Assembly (NCBI GenBank): GCA_031363085.1
Contig: JANLTU010000052.1
Location: 1 to 64,000 of the forward strand
Direction of reading: 5' to 3'
DNA length: 64,000 nucleotides
Source: UBA6921 sp031363085
GTDB lineage: Bacteria; Pseudomonadota; Gammaproteobacteria; SG8-11
Position numbers and translations under genes: made by a program. Shown piece by piece: positions 51,143 through 59,916 of this stretch; position 1 is the first letter of the stretch; every line of letters starts with the position of its first letter. Below the pieces are notes generated by a model that saw nothing but the letters and a program-made list of their open reading frames with translations, searched no databases and had not been told where the DNA came from.

Positions 51143-52141
51143 CTACTGTTTTACAAACTGTATCGAGTCCGCGACCATTTTCACGGTTGCGGCCGGGACT
51201 TCACCGACCACGGTGACTTGGTGTTCGTCGACCACGACGCCATGGATATTCACCGCGCCCATGTACGATGAACCGACAAAACGCTTTTTACCGGCGTCAA
51301 GCTTTTCGATGTACACCGACACCGACGCCAAACCATCGGACAAAATAATGTGATGTGTTGGCACGCCGCCGGTAAGAACGTGGCGGGTTTTGTGGCCGGT
51401 GGATAAAAAACCGAGCGGCGGATTAGCAACCCGCCAGTTGAGCGCCACAGCGGATCCGACGTCCTCCTCGCTCTTGTCTTCAGTCAAGGTGTAATGCTCG
51501 CCCTTAAGTTCCGGCTTGAGCAATTCAGGCGAAATCTCGCGCACCACTTCGATGGACGTGAACATCAGTTGCTCTATCGGCACGCCGTCTTCAGCCAAGA
51601 CCTGCGACTTCAACAACAACCCATTCTCGGCATCCAGCCAGAAACGATAGCCGTAGCGAAATTTGTCGCGCGGGTCGACGTGCACCACTTTGGTAACCCG
51701 GCCCGCCACGCGGTCCTGCCCGGCGAGCATAAACGTGTAGTACTGGGTGAATTCGCTGAAGTTTGACGGCAGTGCTGACAAAATGCGTTGCGCCCCGTCA
51801 TCGAGCCTGCTGACATGCACCGACTTCTTGTCGGACAAAATACAAGTGACTTTGTCGCCGTCGCGGATCACTTCACGGGTGCTGCCGTTCAGATGCACCA
51901 TGCGATCATGGTCACCTTTGGCATCCGCGCGATGATAAATCTGCATCGATTCCATCTTGCCGTTGTTCACGTAGACGAACGTGCCTTGGTAATTCAGTTG
52001 CCGCCCGGCATCGTGCATGGCTTTCAACAAACTCAAGGCCGCCGGGTCGCTGTCCGCCGCGCATGCCGATGAAGAAACGATCAACAGTGCACAAACTCGG
52101 GCAAAGCTTAGCGGGGACAAACAGTGATGCAGAACAGCCAT
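51143..52141 (-). CDS. rseB: Sigma-E regulator RseB/MucB
   Basis: A 332-residue periplasmic protein with a signal peptide (cleavage near SACAA). 'LSLLKAMHDAGRQLNYQGTFVYVNNGKMESMQIYHR' opens the large lipoprotein-carrier-like domain; a smaller C-terminal domain follows from about residue 215. In E. coli it binds the periplasmic part of RseA, shields it from DegS and is released by LPS or misfolded lipid-linked signals. Its ATG shares one base with the rseA stop (TAATG). Confidence 0.92.
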   Translation of the reverse strand: MAVLHHCLSPLSFARVCALLIVSSSACAADSDPAALSLLKAMHDAGRQLNYQGTFVYVNNGKMESMQIYHRADAKGDHDRMVHLNGSTREVIRDGDKVTCILSDKKSVHVSRLDDGAQRILSALPSNFSEFTQYYTFMLAGQDRVAGRVTKVVHVDPRDKFRYGYRFWLDAENGLLLKSQVLAEDGVPIEQLMFTSIEVVREISPELLKPELKGEHYTLTEDKSEEDVGSAVALNWRVANPPLGFLSTGHKTRHVLTGGVPTHHIILSDGLASVSVYIEKLDAGKKRFVGSSYMGAVNIHGVVVDEHQVTVVGEVPAATVKMVADSIQFVKQ

Positions 52142-52716
52142 TATTCCGCCGCATCGCCAGAGGCGAAGCCAACGATACGGGCATACGGCAACATACGCTG
52201 CGCAGCGAGTGCGTTCTGATTATGGCTCAACAGGTACTGATTGATTTGCGATTGCACATGCGCGGGCAACGGTGCGTTATCGACTGCAACCGCAGTGATC
52301 GGGCGCACCACGTTAACAACCGGCGGTGCAACTTGCGCGATGGCGGCAGGCTCGGCACCCGCCTGTAAGCGCCAAGTCTGGACACTTAATACCGCAACGG
52401 CGGTCACCGACGCGGCGATGGCTAATCCGGCAAGTTGTTTGGCAGCGGGGCTAATTTTTTGAGTGATATTACGTGGGGCAAGAATTGTCGGTTCGGCTTC
52501 AACGGCTTGCATCACACGGGCGGCAAAATCAGGTTTTAACAGCGCCGGCGGCAAGCCTTTTTTCAAGGCATCGGCGGCAATGTGGTAACGCACCCAACGC
52601 TGTTTTAACTCGGGCTCCCGGTTGATCGCATCAAGTATATTTCCATATTCAACCTCGTTGAGTTCGCCGTCGACCAGTGCGGAGAGCGCTTCACCATTCA
52701 TTGCCGTTTCAGTCAT
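52141..52716 (-). CDS. rseA: Anti-sigma-E factor RseA/MucA
   Basis: A 191-residue single-pass inner-membrane protein. The N-terminal cytoplasmic anti-sigma domain begins 'EALSALVDGELNEVEYGNILDAI' and contains 'RWVRYHIAADALKKGLP'. One transmembrane helix lies at about 95-113 and the C-terminus is periplasmic, rich in Ala/Val/Pro. It holds RpoE inactive until cleaved by site-1 and site-2 proteases. Confidence 0.9.
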   Translation of the reverse strand: MTETAMNGEALSALVDGELNEVEYGNILDAINREPELKQRWVRYHIAADALKKGLPPALLKPDFAARVMQAVEAEPTILAPRNITQKISPAAKQLAGLAIAASVTAVAVLSVQTWRLQAGAEPAAIAQVAPPVVNVVRPITAVAVDNAPLPAHVQSQINQYLLSHNQNALAAQRMLPYARIVGFASGDAAE

Positions 52717-52744
52717 CTTTCACACCTTTAAGCTGCTGCAAGTA

Positions 52745-53320
52745 TTAGTCTAACAGGGGCTGCAAGCGTTTATCGATGGCCTCGCGAGCGCGGAAGATCC
52801 GCGAGCGCACGGTACCGACGGGGCATTGCATGGTTTCAGCGATCTCTTCGTAACTTAATCCTTCTAATTCGCGCAAGGTAATGGCCGTACGTAAATCCTC
52901 GGGTAAATCTTCAATCGCCTTTAATACGGTCGCTTCGATCTCGTCCTTTAATGCGATGCGCTCGGGTGTGTCGTTATCTTTCAGACCCGACTCACCTTCG
53001 AATTGTTCCGCATCCTGCGCATCAATGTCGATACTGGGTAATTTGCGTCCTTGCGAGACCAGATAATTCTTCGCCGTGTTGATGGCGATGCGATACATCC
53101 AAGTGTAGAACGCGCTCTCGCCGCGAAACTGTGGTAACGCGCGATAGGCTTTTATAAAGGCCTCTTGTGCAACGTCGTACACTTCACTTGAATCACGAAT
53201 ATAACGCGAGATCAGATTGACGACCTTGTGCTGATACTTGAGCACCAACAAGTCGAAGGCGCGCTTCTCGCCCTTCTGCACGCGCACAACTAATTCTTGA
53301 TCGACCTCTCGCTCGCCCAT
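52745..53320 (-). CDS. rpoE: RNA polymerase sigma factor RpoE (AlgU)
   Basis: A 191-residue ECF sigma factor. Region 2 reads 'FDLLVLKYQHKVVNLISRYIRDSSEVYDVAQEAFIKAYRALPQFRGESAFYTWMYRIAINTAKNYL'; region 4 has 'DLRTAITLRELEGLSYEEIAETMQCPVGTVRSRIFRAREAI'. It drives the envelope-stress regulon. AAGGGGAAG precedes the ATG. The promoter just upstream matches the sigma-E consensus, so it is probably autoregulated. Confidence 0.97.
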   Translation of the reverse strand: MGEREVDQELVVRVQKGEKRAFDLLVLKYQHKVVNLISRYIRDSSEVYDVAQEAFIKAYRALPQFRGESAFYTWMYRIAINTAKNYLVSQGRKLPSIDIDAQDAEQFEGESGLKDNDTPERIALKDEIEATVLKAIEDLPEDLRTAITLRELEGLSYEEIAETMQCPVGTVRSRIFRAREAIDKRLQPLLD

Positions 53321-53363
53321 TCGGGCTTCCCCTTATCTCAAGCCCTGGCGCAGGTCTTTAACG

Positions 53364-53389
53364 TAGACCGCGCACTCAACAGATAGTTC
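53364..53389 (-). promoter_or_regulatory. Sigma-E-type promoter of rpoE
   Basis: On the minus strand GAACTA (53384-53389), a 16-bp spacer and TCTA (53364-53367; in context GGTCTA) match the sigma-E consensus GAACTT-N16/17-TCTGA. Transcription would begin near 53357, about 37 nt before the rpoE start codon. Confidence 0.75.
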
Positions 53390-53509
53390 GCGGTGGCTAT
53401 CCGCGTCGGTTATAGTGTGGTCGCGCTGTACCGCAAAACGCAGTCGGCCGGGATGATAGCATAGCGTTGTACAGTGTCTGTTAACTCACCATATTAGAAA
53501 TGCCTTCTG

Positions 53510-55132
53510 ATGGCGCATCAATTTCAATTCGACGTATTGATCATCGGCAGCGGCGCTGCCGGCCTCAGTTTGGCGTTGCGCCTGCCGGATCATTTGCGCA
53601 TCGGTTTAGTCGCTAAAAAAGAAATCACCGAAGGCAGCACCGTGTATGCGCAAGGCGGCGTGTCTGCGGTGCTGGATGCCAGCGACTCGGTTGACTCGCA
53701 TGTCGACGACACGCTGCGCACCGGCGCCGGACTCTGCGACCCGGCCGTGGTACGCCACACCGCAGCTCACGGCAAAGAACAAATTGAGTGGCTGATCGAC
53801 CAAGGCGTGCCGTTCACACAGGAGAAAGGCGCCGATGGGGTCGAACATTATCATTTGACGCGCGAAGGCGGACACAGCCATCGGCGCGTGATCCACGCCG
53901 CCGACGCCACCGGCGCGGCGATTGAGACCAGCTTGGTCACGCAGGTGCGACGACGCAGCAACATTCAATTATTCGAACGCCATATCGCAGTTGATCTAAT
54001 CACTTCGCACACGCCTGACAATGGCACACGACGCTGCCTGGGCGCTTATATTCTTGATCGCGAACACGGCAAGGTGCAGGTGTACCGCGCGCGCTTCACG
54101 GTGCTCGCCACCGGCGGCGCGAGCAAGGCGTATCTGTACACCACCAACCCGGATGTCTCGACCGGCGACGGCATTGCGATGGCGTGGCGCGCAGGCTGCC
54201 GGGTGTCAAATCTTGAGTTTATTCAATTCCACCCCACCTGCCTGTATCACCCCAAGGCGAAATCGTTTTTGGTCACCGAAGCGGTGCGTGGTGAAGGCGG
54301 CTTGTTGTTGCTGCCCGACAAAACCCGTTTCATGCAGCGCTTCGACTCGCGCGGTGAACTGGCGCCACGCGACATCGTGGCGCGCGCCATCGATCACGAG
54401 ATCAAACGCCTCGGTCTGCAATACGTGTTGCTCGACATCAGTCACAAGCCCGCCGAGTTCATCCGCAGTCATTTTCCCACCGTGTACGCACGCTGCCTGG
54501 AATACGGCATCGACATCACGCGCGAGCCTATTCCGGTGGTGCCGGCAGCGCACTACACCTGCGGCGGCGTGATGGCCGACTTGCGCGGCCGCACCGATAT
54601 TCCGGGGCTGTATGCCATCGGTGAAATCGCCCACACCGGCTTGCACGGCGCCAATCGCCTCGCCAGCAATTCACTGCTGGAGTGCCTGGTATTTGCAGCC
54701 GCCGCCAAGGACGATATCAAAGCGCAGGATACCCACGTTGCGCGCCCGCCGGAGCTGCCCGAGTGGGACGAAAGTCAGGTCACTGATTCGGACGAAGAAG
54801 TCGTCGTCACGCATAACTGGGACGAGCTGCGTCGTTTCATGTGGGACTATGTCGGCATCGTACGCACCGACAAGCGCTTGGAGCGCGCCAAACATCGTAC
54901 TGATTTGCTGGCGCGGGAAATCAACGATTACTACTGCAACTTCCGCGTCACCAACGACTTGCTGGAGCTGCGCAATCTGGTGCTGGTGGCGGACTTGATC
55001 ATCCGCTGCGCCATGGCGCGCAAGGAAAGTCGCGGCCTGCATTACACCCTCAATCATCCGGTCGCGGACAAGTCGCGCCCGCCACAGAACACCGTGCTCA
55101 CTCCGGCAAACTACTCACCAGCAGCATCCTGA
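53510..55132 (+). CDS. nadB: L-aspartate oxidase
   Basis: A 540-residue flavoprotein that oxidises L-aspartate to iminoaspartate for NAD synthesis. FAD-binding N-terminus 'FDVLIIGSGAAGLSLALRLP', 'STVYAQGGVSAV', 'EGGHSHRRVIHAADATG', 'FIQFHPTCL', 'RGEGGLLL', 'PAAHYTCGGVMAD', 'GLYAIGEIAHTGLHGANRLASNSLLE' are all present. It is divergent from rpoE, as in many gammaproteobacteria. The last 35 nt overlap the 3' end of ygfX on the opposite strand. A weak -35/-10 (TTGTAC, 17 bp, CATATT at 53467-53495) would give a very short leader. Confidence 0.96.
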   Translation: MAHQFQFDVLIIGSGAAGLSLALRLPDHLRIGLVAKKEITEGSTVYAQGGVSAVLDASDSVDSHVDDTLRTGAGLCDPAVVRHTAAHGKEQIEWLIDQGVPFTQEKGADGVEHYHLTREGGHSHRRVIHAADATGAAIETSLVTQVRRRSNIQLFERHIAVDLITSHTPDNGTRRCLGAYILDREHGKVQVYRARFTVLATGGASKAYLYTTNPDVSTGDGIAMAWRAGCRVSNLEFIQFHPTCLYHPKAKSFLVTEAVRGEGGLLLLPDKTRFMQRFDSRGELAPRDIVARAIDHEIKRLGLQYVLLDISHKPAEFIRSHFPTVYARCLEYGIDITREPIPVVPAAHYTCGGVMADLRGRTDIPGLYAIGEIAHTGLHGANRLASNSLLECLVFAAAAKDDIKAQDTHVARPPELPEWDESQVTDSDEEVVVTHNWDELRRFMWDYVGIVRTDKRLERAKHRTDLLAREINDYYCNFRVTNDLLELRNLVLVADLIIRCAMARKESRGLHYTLNHPVADKSRPPQNTVLTPANYSPAAS

Positions 55133-55547
55133 CGCGCAATTGCCGAAAGCTTTCCGCGTTTACACGCTGCGGAAATACAATCACCGAACTACAGCGCCAA
55201 GTAGAGACTTTAAAATTCAACACCGTAAGCAGCGGATGCCGATAACTGCCGGGCAGCAACCACGCGCTGCAGGTTGTGCCGTCGCGGCGTGTGAGTGTCC
55301 ATTCATCCTGCGCATCCCACAGCACCTTGACCACCGACTTCGCGTCGCGCAGTAACGCGTGTCGCCGTGTCGCATACAGCGCATGCACCGCTGCCAAAAA
55401 AGCTAACACTGCGATCAACTCCTGCGCCACCGGCAACATCACCAACACCGCCACCGCGCCGACATGCGCGCAGACCAGCAGCAGCGCGAACGGCACCGAC
55501 GCAGTAATCTCAAGTGCCAGCGGCGCGGCGTATGTGTTCAATGACAT
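55098..55547 (-). CDS. ygfX: YgfX (CptA) family membrane protein
   Basis: A 149-residue protein; the ATG at 55547 is preferred, with an upstream in-frame ATG at 55574. Two adjacent hydrophobic segments (about 15-65) precede a cytoplasmic domain with 'WTLTRRDGTTCSAWLLPGSYRHPLLTVLNF' and 'VIVFPQRVNAESFRQLRVRM'. YgfX of E. coli is reported as a membrane toxin-like partner of SdhE/YgfY. It overlaps sdhE at its 5' end and converges on nadB. Confidence 0.82.
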   Translation of the reverse strand: MSLNTYAAPLALEITASVPFALLLVCAHVGAVAVLVMLPVAQELIAVLAFLAAVHALYATRRHALLRDAKSVVKVLWDAQDEWTLTRRDGTTCSAWLLPGSYRHPLLTVLNFKVSTWRCSSVIVFPQRVNAESFRQLRVRMLLVSSLPE

Positions 55548-55764
55548 TGCATAGCTTCGGATCGGCTGGCGCAACCGCGCCGAAAAAATAGTCGAATAGT
55601 TCCTGATCAGGAAATGTCAACAAGGTGCGAAATGCCCCCTGCTCGCGCGCATCCGCCTGCGCATAGTGGTGCTCCAGGTAACCGTGCAGTAATTCATCCA
55701 GCTCCAACATGCCACGGCGGCATTGCCAGCGTAGACGGGAGTCGATATTAGCCTCTTGATTCAT
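55510..55764 (-). CDS. sdhE: FAD assembly factor SdhE
   Basis: An 84-residue protein; the ATG at 55764 follows AGGAAGAG. 'SRLRWQCRRGMLELDELLHGYLEHHY' carries the RGxxE motif needed for covalent flavinylation of SdhA/FrdA. It acts in the cytoplasm on succinate dehydrogenase and related flavoproteins. It overlaps ygfX by about 38 nt. Confidence 0.92.
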   Translation of the reverse strand: MNQEANIDSRLRWQCRRGMLELDELLHGYLEHHYAQADAREQGAFRTLLTFPDQELFDYFFGAVAPADPKLCNVIEHIRRAAGT

Positions 55765-55830
55765 GGTAACTCTTCCTGCCCCGTCAAATGGTGGGCAAAC
55801 ACAGCGTGTATTTCGTGAATAACCAGTCAT

Positions 55831-55985
55831 TATAGGGCACTTCTATAAATCCAGAGTTCGCCCAAATGCAAGGCGCGAAAAAAATTTCGCCGCGCGCATA
55901 TGCTGCTATGTAAGCAAGAAATTTTTTCCGCAACGCCGCAGTTGGGCAGTTGGGATGAAATATGGATTTATAGAAGTGCCCTATA
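55831..55985. mobile_element. MITE-like element with 23-bp perfect terminal inverted repeats
   Basis: Perfect 23-bp inverted repeats lie at 55831-55853 and 55963-55985, starting TATAGGGCACTTCTA. Inner sequence is also nearly self-complementary (GAAAAAAATTTC near 55880 against GAAATTTTTTCC near 55920), so the whole 155 bp can fold into one long hairpin. It has no coding capacity. Ends in TA suggest TA-target insertion by an IS630/Tc1-type transposase supplied in trans. The right repeat contains the stop codon of the molybdenum hydroxylase gene. Confidence 0.8.
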
Positions 55986-58353
55986 GAAACTGCCCCGTCA
56001 CGCGCGATGCGCCGGGTGCCGGTCCCTCGCCACGATGGCGCAACGCATACAGCAGCTTCTCGGGCGCCATTGGAAGGGAATGGATGCGCACCCCGATGGC
56101 GTCGTAGACCGCATTGGCGATTGCCGCTGCCGGGCTGGCTACGGGCAACTCGCCCACGCCCTTGGCACCGAATGGACCGGCGTTTGGCGCGGCATCTTCG
56201 ACCAGGAGGTTATCCATTTCCGGTACGTCGGTAGTAAGCGGCGGCCGGTAGGTGAACAAACTATCAGTGAGAACACGCCCGGTCTCGGGATCCACGATGA
56301 AATCCTCGGTCAGCGCGAACCCCAGACCTTGCACTGCCCCACCTTCCATCTGCCCTTCGACAAGCTGCGGATTGATGGCGCGGCCGATGTCATGGGCGAC
56401 GACATACTTCAAGACGGTGATGGCGCCGGTCTCGGTATCGACCTCAACCTCGGCGAATGCCGCTTGGTGGTTCTGTGCCATATCGGTTGCGAGATAAGAA
56501 CCGGTAGCGGCGATTTGCGCACCTGCGAAGCCGAAGTTGTAGATCGCGTCGTGCGCAACTTCGCTCACATCGAAGCCGACGCTGGGATCCTCCTTGAGGA
56601 AGACACGGCCCTCGCGCACCTCGATTTCGGCAGGCGTAACCTTCTTTTGCCACTTTTCGAACTTTGGCACGGCAAGCACGCGGATCTGCTCCTTGATCTT
56701 GGCGCCGGCGTTGGCGACCGCGTTGCCGATCACAAACATGGATCGGCTCGCATGCGAGCCGATGTCGAACAGCGTGACGTCGGTGTCGCCGCTGACCATC
56801 CGGATATTCTCGAACTTCAGGCCCGCAGTTTCCGCCGCTACCTGTTGCAGGCCGCACAGAATGCCTTGCCCCATTTCGGTGGGACTGACGATCAGATTAG
56901 CCGAGCCGTCCGCCATCACTTTGATCATCGCGCTCGAATGCTCAAGCAACACCCCGCCGGCACTCGTACAGTTCGCTAGTACGGATAGGCCTACTCCACG
57001 GCGATGTCGGCCGGTCTTGACTTTTCCCCAGCCCGCCCACTTCTGCTTCCAGCCAAAGCGCTCGGCACCCACGTGGATACATTGCGCGAGCGCGGTATGC
57101 GCAAGCGCGACCGGCGGGAAGATGCTCGGTTCACCGACCTTGCGAATATTCTTGAGCCGGAACTCGACCGGATCCATGCCAAGTTTTTCCGCCACGATAT
57201 CGACCGCCTGCTGCATGATGAAGGCGCCTTCCGGGTTGCCGTAGCCGCGAAAGCCGCTGGTAGTGGGCGTGTTGGTGTACACAACTTTGATTTGTCCAAG
57301 GATATTCGGGCAACTGAAGAGGCCCAGGGTTTGCACGCAGTTGACGATTGAGGTCGTGGCGCTGTGCGAGAGGTAGGCGCCCGAGTCCGAGACGATCTGC
57401 TGCTCGATGGCGGTGATCGTGCCGTCCTTCTGCGCTCCAATCCGGATCGTCTGGTGTTGGTCCGTGCGCGAGCTGTAACCCGAAAAATCCTCCTCCCGCG
57501 TCATCGTGACCCGCACCGGCCGCCCGCTCATTCTGGCCAACACCACCGCCACCGGTTCGACGCCCAGTGCTAGCCGCGCACCAAAGCCGCCGCCGATTGC
57601 AGGCGAGATCCAGTGAATGTCGCCTTCGCTGAGGTCGGTGAAAATGCGCTTGGCGAGATGCCGCTTGCCGAGGTGCGCTCCCTGCGCCGGCGAAATGATG
57701 TTCAAACGCCGGCTGGCATCCCACCAAGCGATCGCGGCGTCGGTCTCCAGATGGAGATGCTTCTGACGCGAATTGACACCCGCGAACTCAGCGAACACCT
57801 CGGCCTGCTCGAAAGCGCTTTTGACATCGCCACAATTGAAGGGATACTCCCCCTCGAACGCAATGTTGCCCGGCGCATCGTCGTGGACTTGCGGGGCTTG
57901 CTGGTCGAGAGCCGCAAAAGGATCGAAGATGGTCGGCAATAACTCGTATTCGACTTCGATGAGATCGAGCGCCCTCTCGGCGGTGTAGATATCCTCGGCG
58001 GCCACCGCAGCCACCCAGTCGCCGATATAACGAACTTTCTCGGCGAGAACGTATTGGTCCTGCCGCTCCATGGGATACAGGCCGCCGGGTTCTGCCTCGG
58101 CCATGGTCGAGCGCGTGAACTTGCGATCCGGTACGTCCCGATGCGTGATGACGGCGACGACGCCCGGCAAGGCCTGGGCCTTCGACGTGTCGATGTTCTT
58201 GATTTTGGCGTGCGCATGAGGACTGCAGAGAATGCGCCCTTCGAGCATGCCCGGAACGACCATGTCCTCCGTGTACTTGGCTTCGCCCGTCACTTTCGGA
58301 CCGATGTCCGGCCGGGGCATCCGCTTGCCGATGTACGAAAATTCCGCGCTCAT
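55981..58353 (-). CDS. Molybdenum hydroxylase large subunit (xanthine dehydrogenase family)
   Basis: A 790-residue molybdopterin cytosine dinucleotide-binding subunit; the ATG at 58353 overlaps the stop of the [2Fe-2S] subunit gene. Motifs: 'MPRPDIGPKVTGEAKYTEDM', 'PAIGGGFGAR', 'SGFRGYGNPEGAFIMQQ', 'PTEMGQGILCGLQQ', and the C-terminal 'PFGAKGVGELPV' with the catalytic Glu. The active-site loop lacks the Cys of CO dehydrogenase, so it is a hydroxylase for an aromatic, purine or aldehyde-like substrate. The last Leu codon and the stop lie in the MITE-like repeat. Confidence 0.9.
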   Translation of the reverse strand: MSAEFSYIGKRMPRPDIGPKVTGEAKYTEDMVVPGMLEGRILCSPHAHAKIKNIDTSKAQALPGVVAVITHRDVPDRKFTRSTMAEAEPGGLYPMERQDQYVLAEKVRYIGDWVAAVAAEDIYTAERALDLIEVEYELLPTIFDPFAALDQQAPQVHDDAPGNIAFEGEYPFNCGDVKSAFEQAEVFAEFAGVNSRQKHLHLETDAAIAWWDASRRLNIISPAQGAHLGKRHLAKRIFTDLSEGDIHWISPAIGGGFGARLALGVEPVAVVLARMSGRPVRVTMTREEDFSGYSSRTDQHQTIRIGAQKDGTITAIEQQIVSDSGAYLSHSATTSIVNCVQTLGLFSCPNILGQIKVVYTNTPTTSGFRGYGNPEGAFIMQQAVDIVAEKLGMDPVEFRLKNIRKVGEPSIFPPVALAHTALAQCIHVGAERFGWKQKWAGWGKVKTGRHRRGVGLSVLANCTSAGGVLLEHSSAMIKVMADGSANLIVSPTEMGQGILCGLQQVAAETAGLKFENIRMVSGDTDVTLFDIGSHASRSMFVIGNAVANAGAKIKEQIRVLAVPKFEKWQKKVTPAEIEVREGRVFLKEDPSVGFDVSEVAHDAIYNFGFAGAQIAATGSYLATDMAQNHQAAFAEVEVDTETGAITVLKYVVAHDIGRAINPQLVEGQMEGGAVQGLGFALTEDFIVDPETGRVLTDSLFTYRPPLTTDVPEMDNLLVEDAAPNAGPFGAKGVGELPVASPAAAIANAVYDAIGVRIHSLPMAPEKLLYALRHRGEGPAPGASRVTGQFL

Positions 58354-58862
58354 GTCCGCACCTCCATAGTTTTGGTTCGCTGGGTGGCAGCGTCGAGCAC
58401 GGCATCGATAATCTTCACATAGCCGGTGCAGCGGCAGATATTGCCGACGAGCGCGCGCTTCACCGCAGCGCGCGTCGGCTTGGGGTTGTCCGCAAGCAAC
58501 GCCGCAGACGCCAACAACATTCCGGGGATGCAAAAACCACATTGCGAGGCGGCATGATCGATAAAGGCCTGTTGCAAGGGGTGCAGCGTGCCGTCCGATT
58601 TTGCAAGGCCCTCAATGGTGGTGATGGCTGAGCCGGTTGCGGTAATGGCGAGGCAAATACAGGTGCGGATCGGAACTCCGTCGAGCAGCACCGTGCAGCT
58701 CCCGCAGTTGCCGGTACCGCAGGCGCGTTTGGTCCCCGTGAGGCCAAGTTTTTCGCGAATGACATCGACCAGCAGCATGTGCGGCTCGATGATGGTTTCA
58801 CGATCTCGTCCGTTGATCCTGAATGTGGCAACGTGCTTGGAGATTGCTTTAATAGGGTTCAT
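58350..58862 (-). CDS. Molybdenum hydroxylase [2Fe-2S] subunit
   Basis: A 170-residue electron-transfer subunit with two [2Fe-2S] clusters: the plant-ferredoxin-type 'CGTGNCGSCTVLLDG...C' set, then 'SQCGFCIPGMLLA' and 'GNICRCTGYVKI'. It passes electrons from the molybdenum site to FAD. Both ends overlap neighbours by 4 nt, so the three subunits are co-translated in the order FAD - FeS - Mo. Confidence 0.94.
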   Translation of the reverse strand: MNPIKAISKHVATFRINGRDRETIIEPHMLLVDVIREKLGLTGTKRACGTGNCGSCTVLLDGVPIRTCICLAITATGSAITTIEGLAKSDGTLHPLQQAFIDHAASQCGFCIPGMLLASAALLADNPKPTRAAVKRALVGNICRCTGYVKIIDAVLDAATQRTKTMEVRT

Positions 58863-59767
58863 GCGGCGCTCCTCGACGTGTTTGTTTTGGAGCTTGCCCG
58901 GTGCGCGGCCTTTTCCAGCGCATCGAAGACCAGCGCGTGCACGAACTCCTGCCTAGTCTCCTCGACCCAGGGAGCATTGGTCAGCGGGGCGATGCACTTA
59001 GCTGCCGCTGCGGCGGCACGCGCATACGACGTTCGTTCTGCGGGCGCGCCTTTCAGTACCGCTTCGGCTTCGCGCATCCGCAACGGTCGGAAGCTGCAAC
59101 AGCCGACCGCGATAACGGCCTCAACGATGGTTTTCGTCGGCGCATCCAAGGCCACATAGCAAGAGGCGTTCACTTTCGGGAGATCAGCTTCGCGGCGTCG
59201 CCCTTTGTTGATCCTGAAGTGCGCGCTGCTCGCATTCTGCGCCGGGGGCGGCAAGGCAATCGACAATACCAGCTCCCCCGCCTTGAGCGCGGTCGTTCCC
59301 GCCGCCGTGTAGAAATCCTCGACCAGAAGCGCACGCTGGCTATTGCCGTTGGTGATCCGGATTTCAGCCTGCAGCGCGACGAGCGCAACCGGAATATCAA
59401 GGAAAGGCACCGCGCTGCAAACATTACCTATCAGGGTACCCATGTTGCGAATGTGCGGCTGGACCAGTTCAACCGCATCCCACAGTGCCGCCAGACCATC
59501 GCCCTCCCGGGCATGAGTTGCGCACTGGTGGATTTTCACCAGCGCTCCGGCATGGAATCCCCCGCGCGGATCCAGCTTGAGCACATCTAATCCGCGAACT
59601 TTCCTGAGACTCACAACCCGGGTCGGCCGCACGATCCCACACCGCATGCTTGGTACCAGATCGCAGCCGCCTGCGAGCACCTTGGTGCTCGCAGAGGACA
59701 TGAGGCTCAACGCCTCGGTGACCGTCAACGGCTCGTAATACTCGAAAGGCTGTAGCACTCTTCCCAT
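58859..59767 (-). CDS. Molybdenum hydroxylase FAD-binding subunit
   Basis: A 302-residue subunit; the ATG at 59767 has a G-rich ribosome-binding site (GGAGGGGG), and longer frames add unrelated residues. FAD-binding motifs: 'KVLAGGCDLVPSMRCG' and 'HIRNMGTLIGNVCSAVPFLD'. A C-terminal CO-dehydrogenase flavoprotein domain follows ('LPKVNASCYVALD', 'VGCCSFRPLRMREAEAVLKG'). It lacks the large insert of 4-hydroxybenzoyl-CoA reductase beta subunits. First gene of the operon, divergent from the HxlR regulator. Confidence 0.9.
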   Translation of the reverse strand: MGRVLQPFEYYEPLTVTEALSLMSSASTKVLAGGCDLVPSMRCGIVRPTRVVSLRKVRGLDVLKLDPRGGFHAGALVKIHQCATHAREGDGLAALWDAVELVQPHIRNMGTLIGNVCSAVPFLDIPVALVALQAEIRITNGNSQRALLVEDFYTAAGTTALKAGELVLSIALPPPAQNASSAHFRINKGRRREADLPKVNASCYVALDAPTKTIVEAVIAVGCCSFRPLRMREAEAVLKGAPAERTSYARAAAAAAKCIAPLTNAPWVEETRQEFVHALVFDALEKAAHRASSKTNTSRSAA

Positions 59768-59896
59768 ATCACCCCCTCCTAAATAATCGATGAACTCCGA
59801 GGCCGCGTTGCGGCACCCACCGATTTTCCCCCTCTGTAAGACGCCTGATAGTGTCGCGCACAATGCAGTTTGACAAGTACATACCTGCCGGTACGA

Positions 59897-59916
59897 TACG
59901 CACCTTATGGTGCGTA
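59897..59916. promoter_or_regulatory. Palindrome spanning the HxlR start codon
   Basis: TACGCACC-TTAT-GGTGCGTA is a perfect 8-bp inverted repeat whose centre includes the ATG of the HxlR gene (59907-59909). GTAC repeats lie just upstream. As an operator it would let the regulator control itself and perhaps the divergent hydroxylase operon; as RNA it would hide the start codon. Confidence 0.6.

Noticed and set aside
53467..53495. Sigma-70-like promoter for nadB
   Set aside because: The -10 is poor and the leader would be only about 8 nt; mentioned with nadB but not listed as a feature.
56035..56979. 314-codon open frame opposite the molybdenum hydroxylase large subunit
   Set aside because: GC-rich antisense shadow; the opposite frame carries all conserved enzyme motifs.
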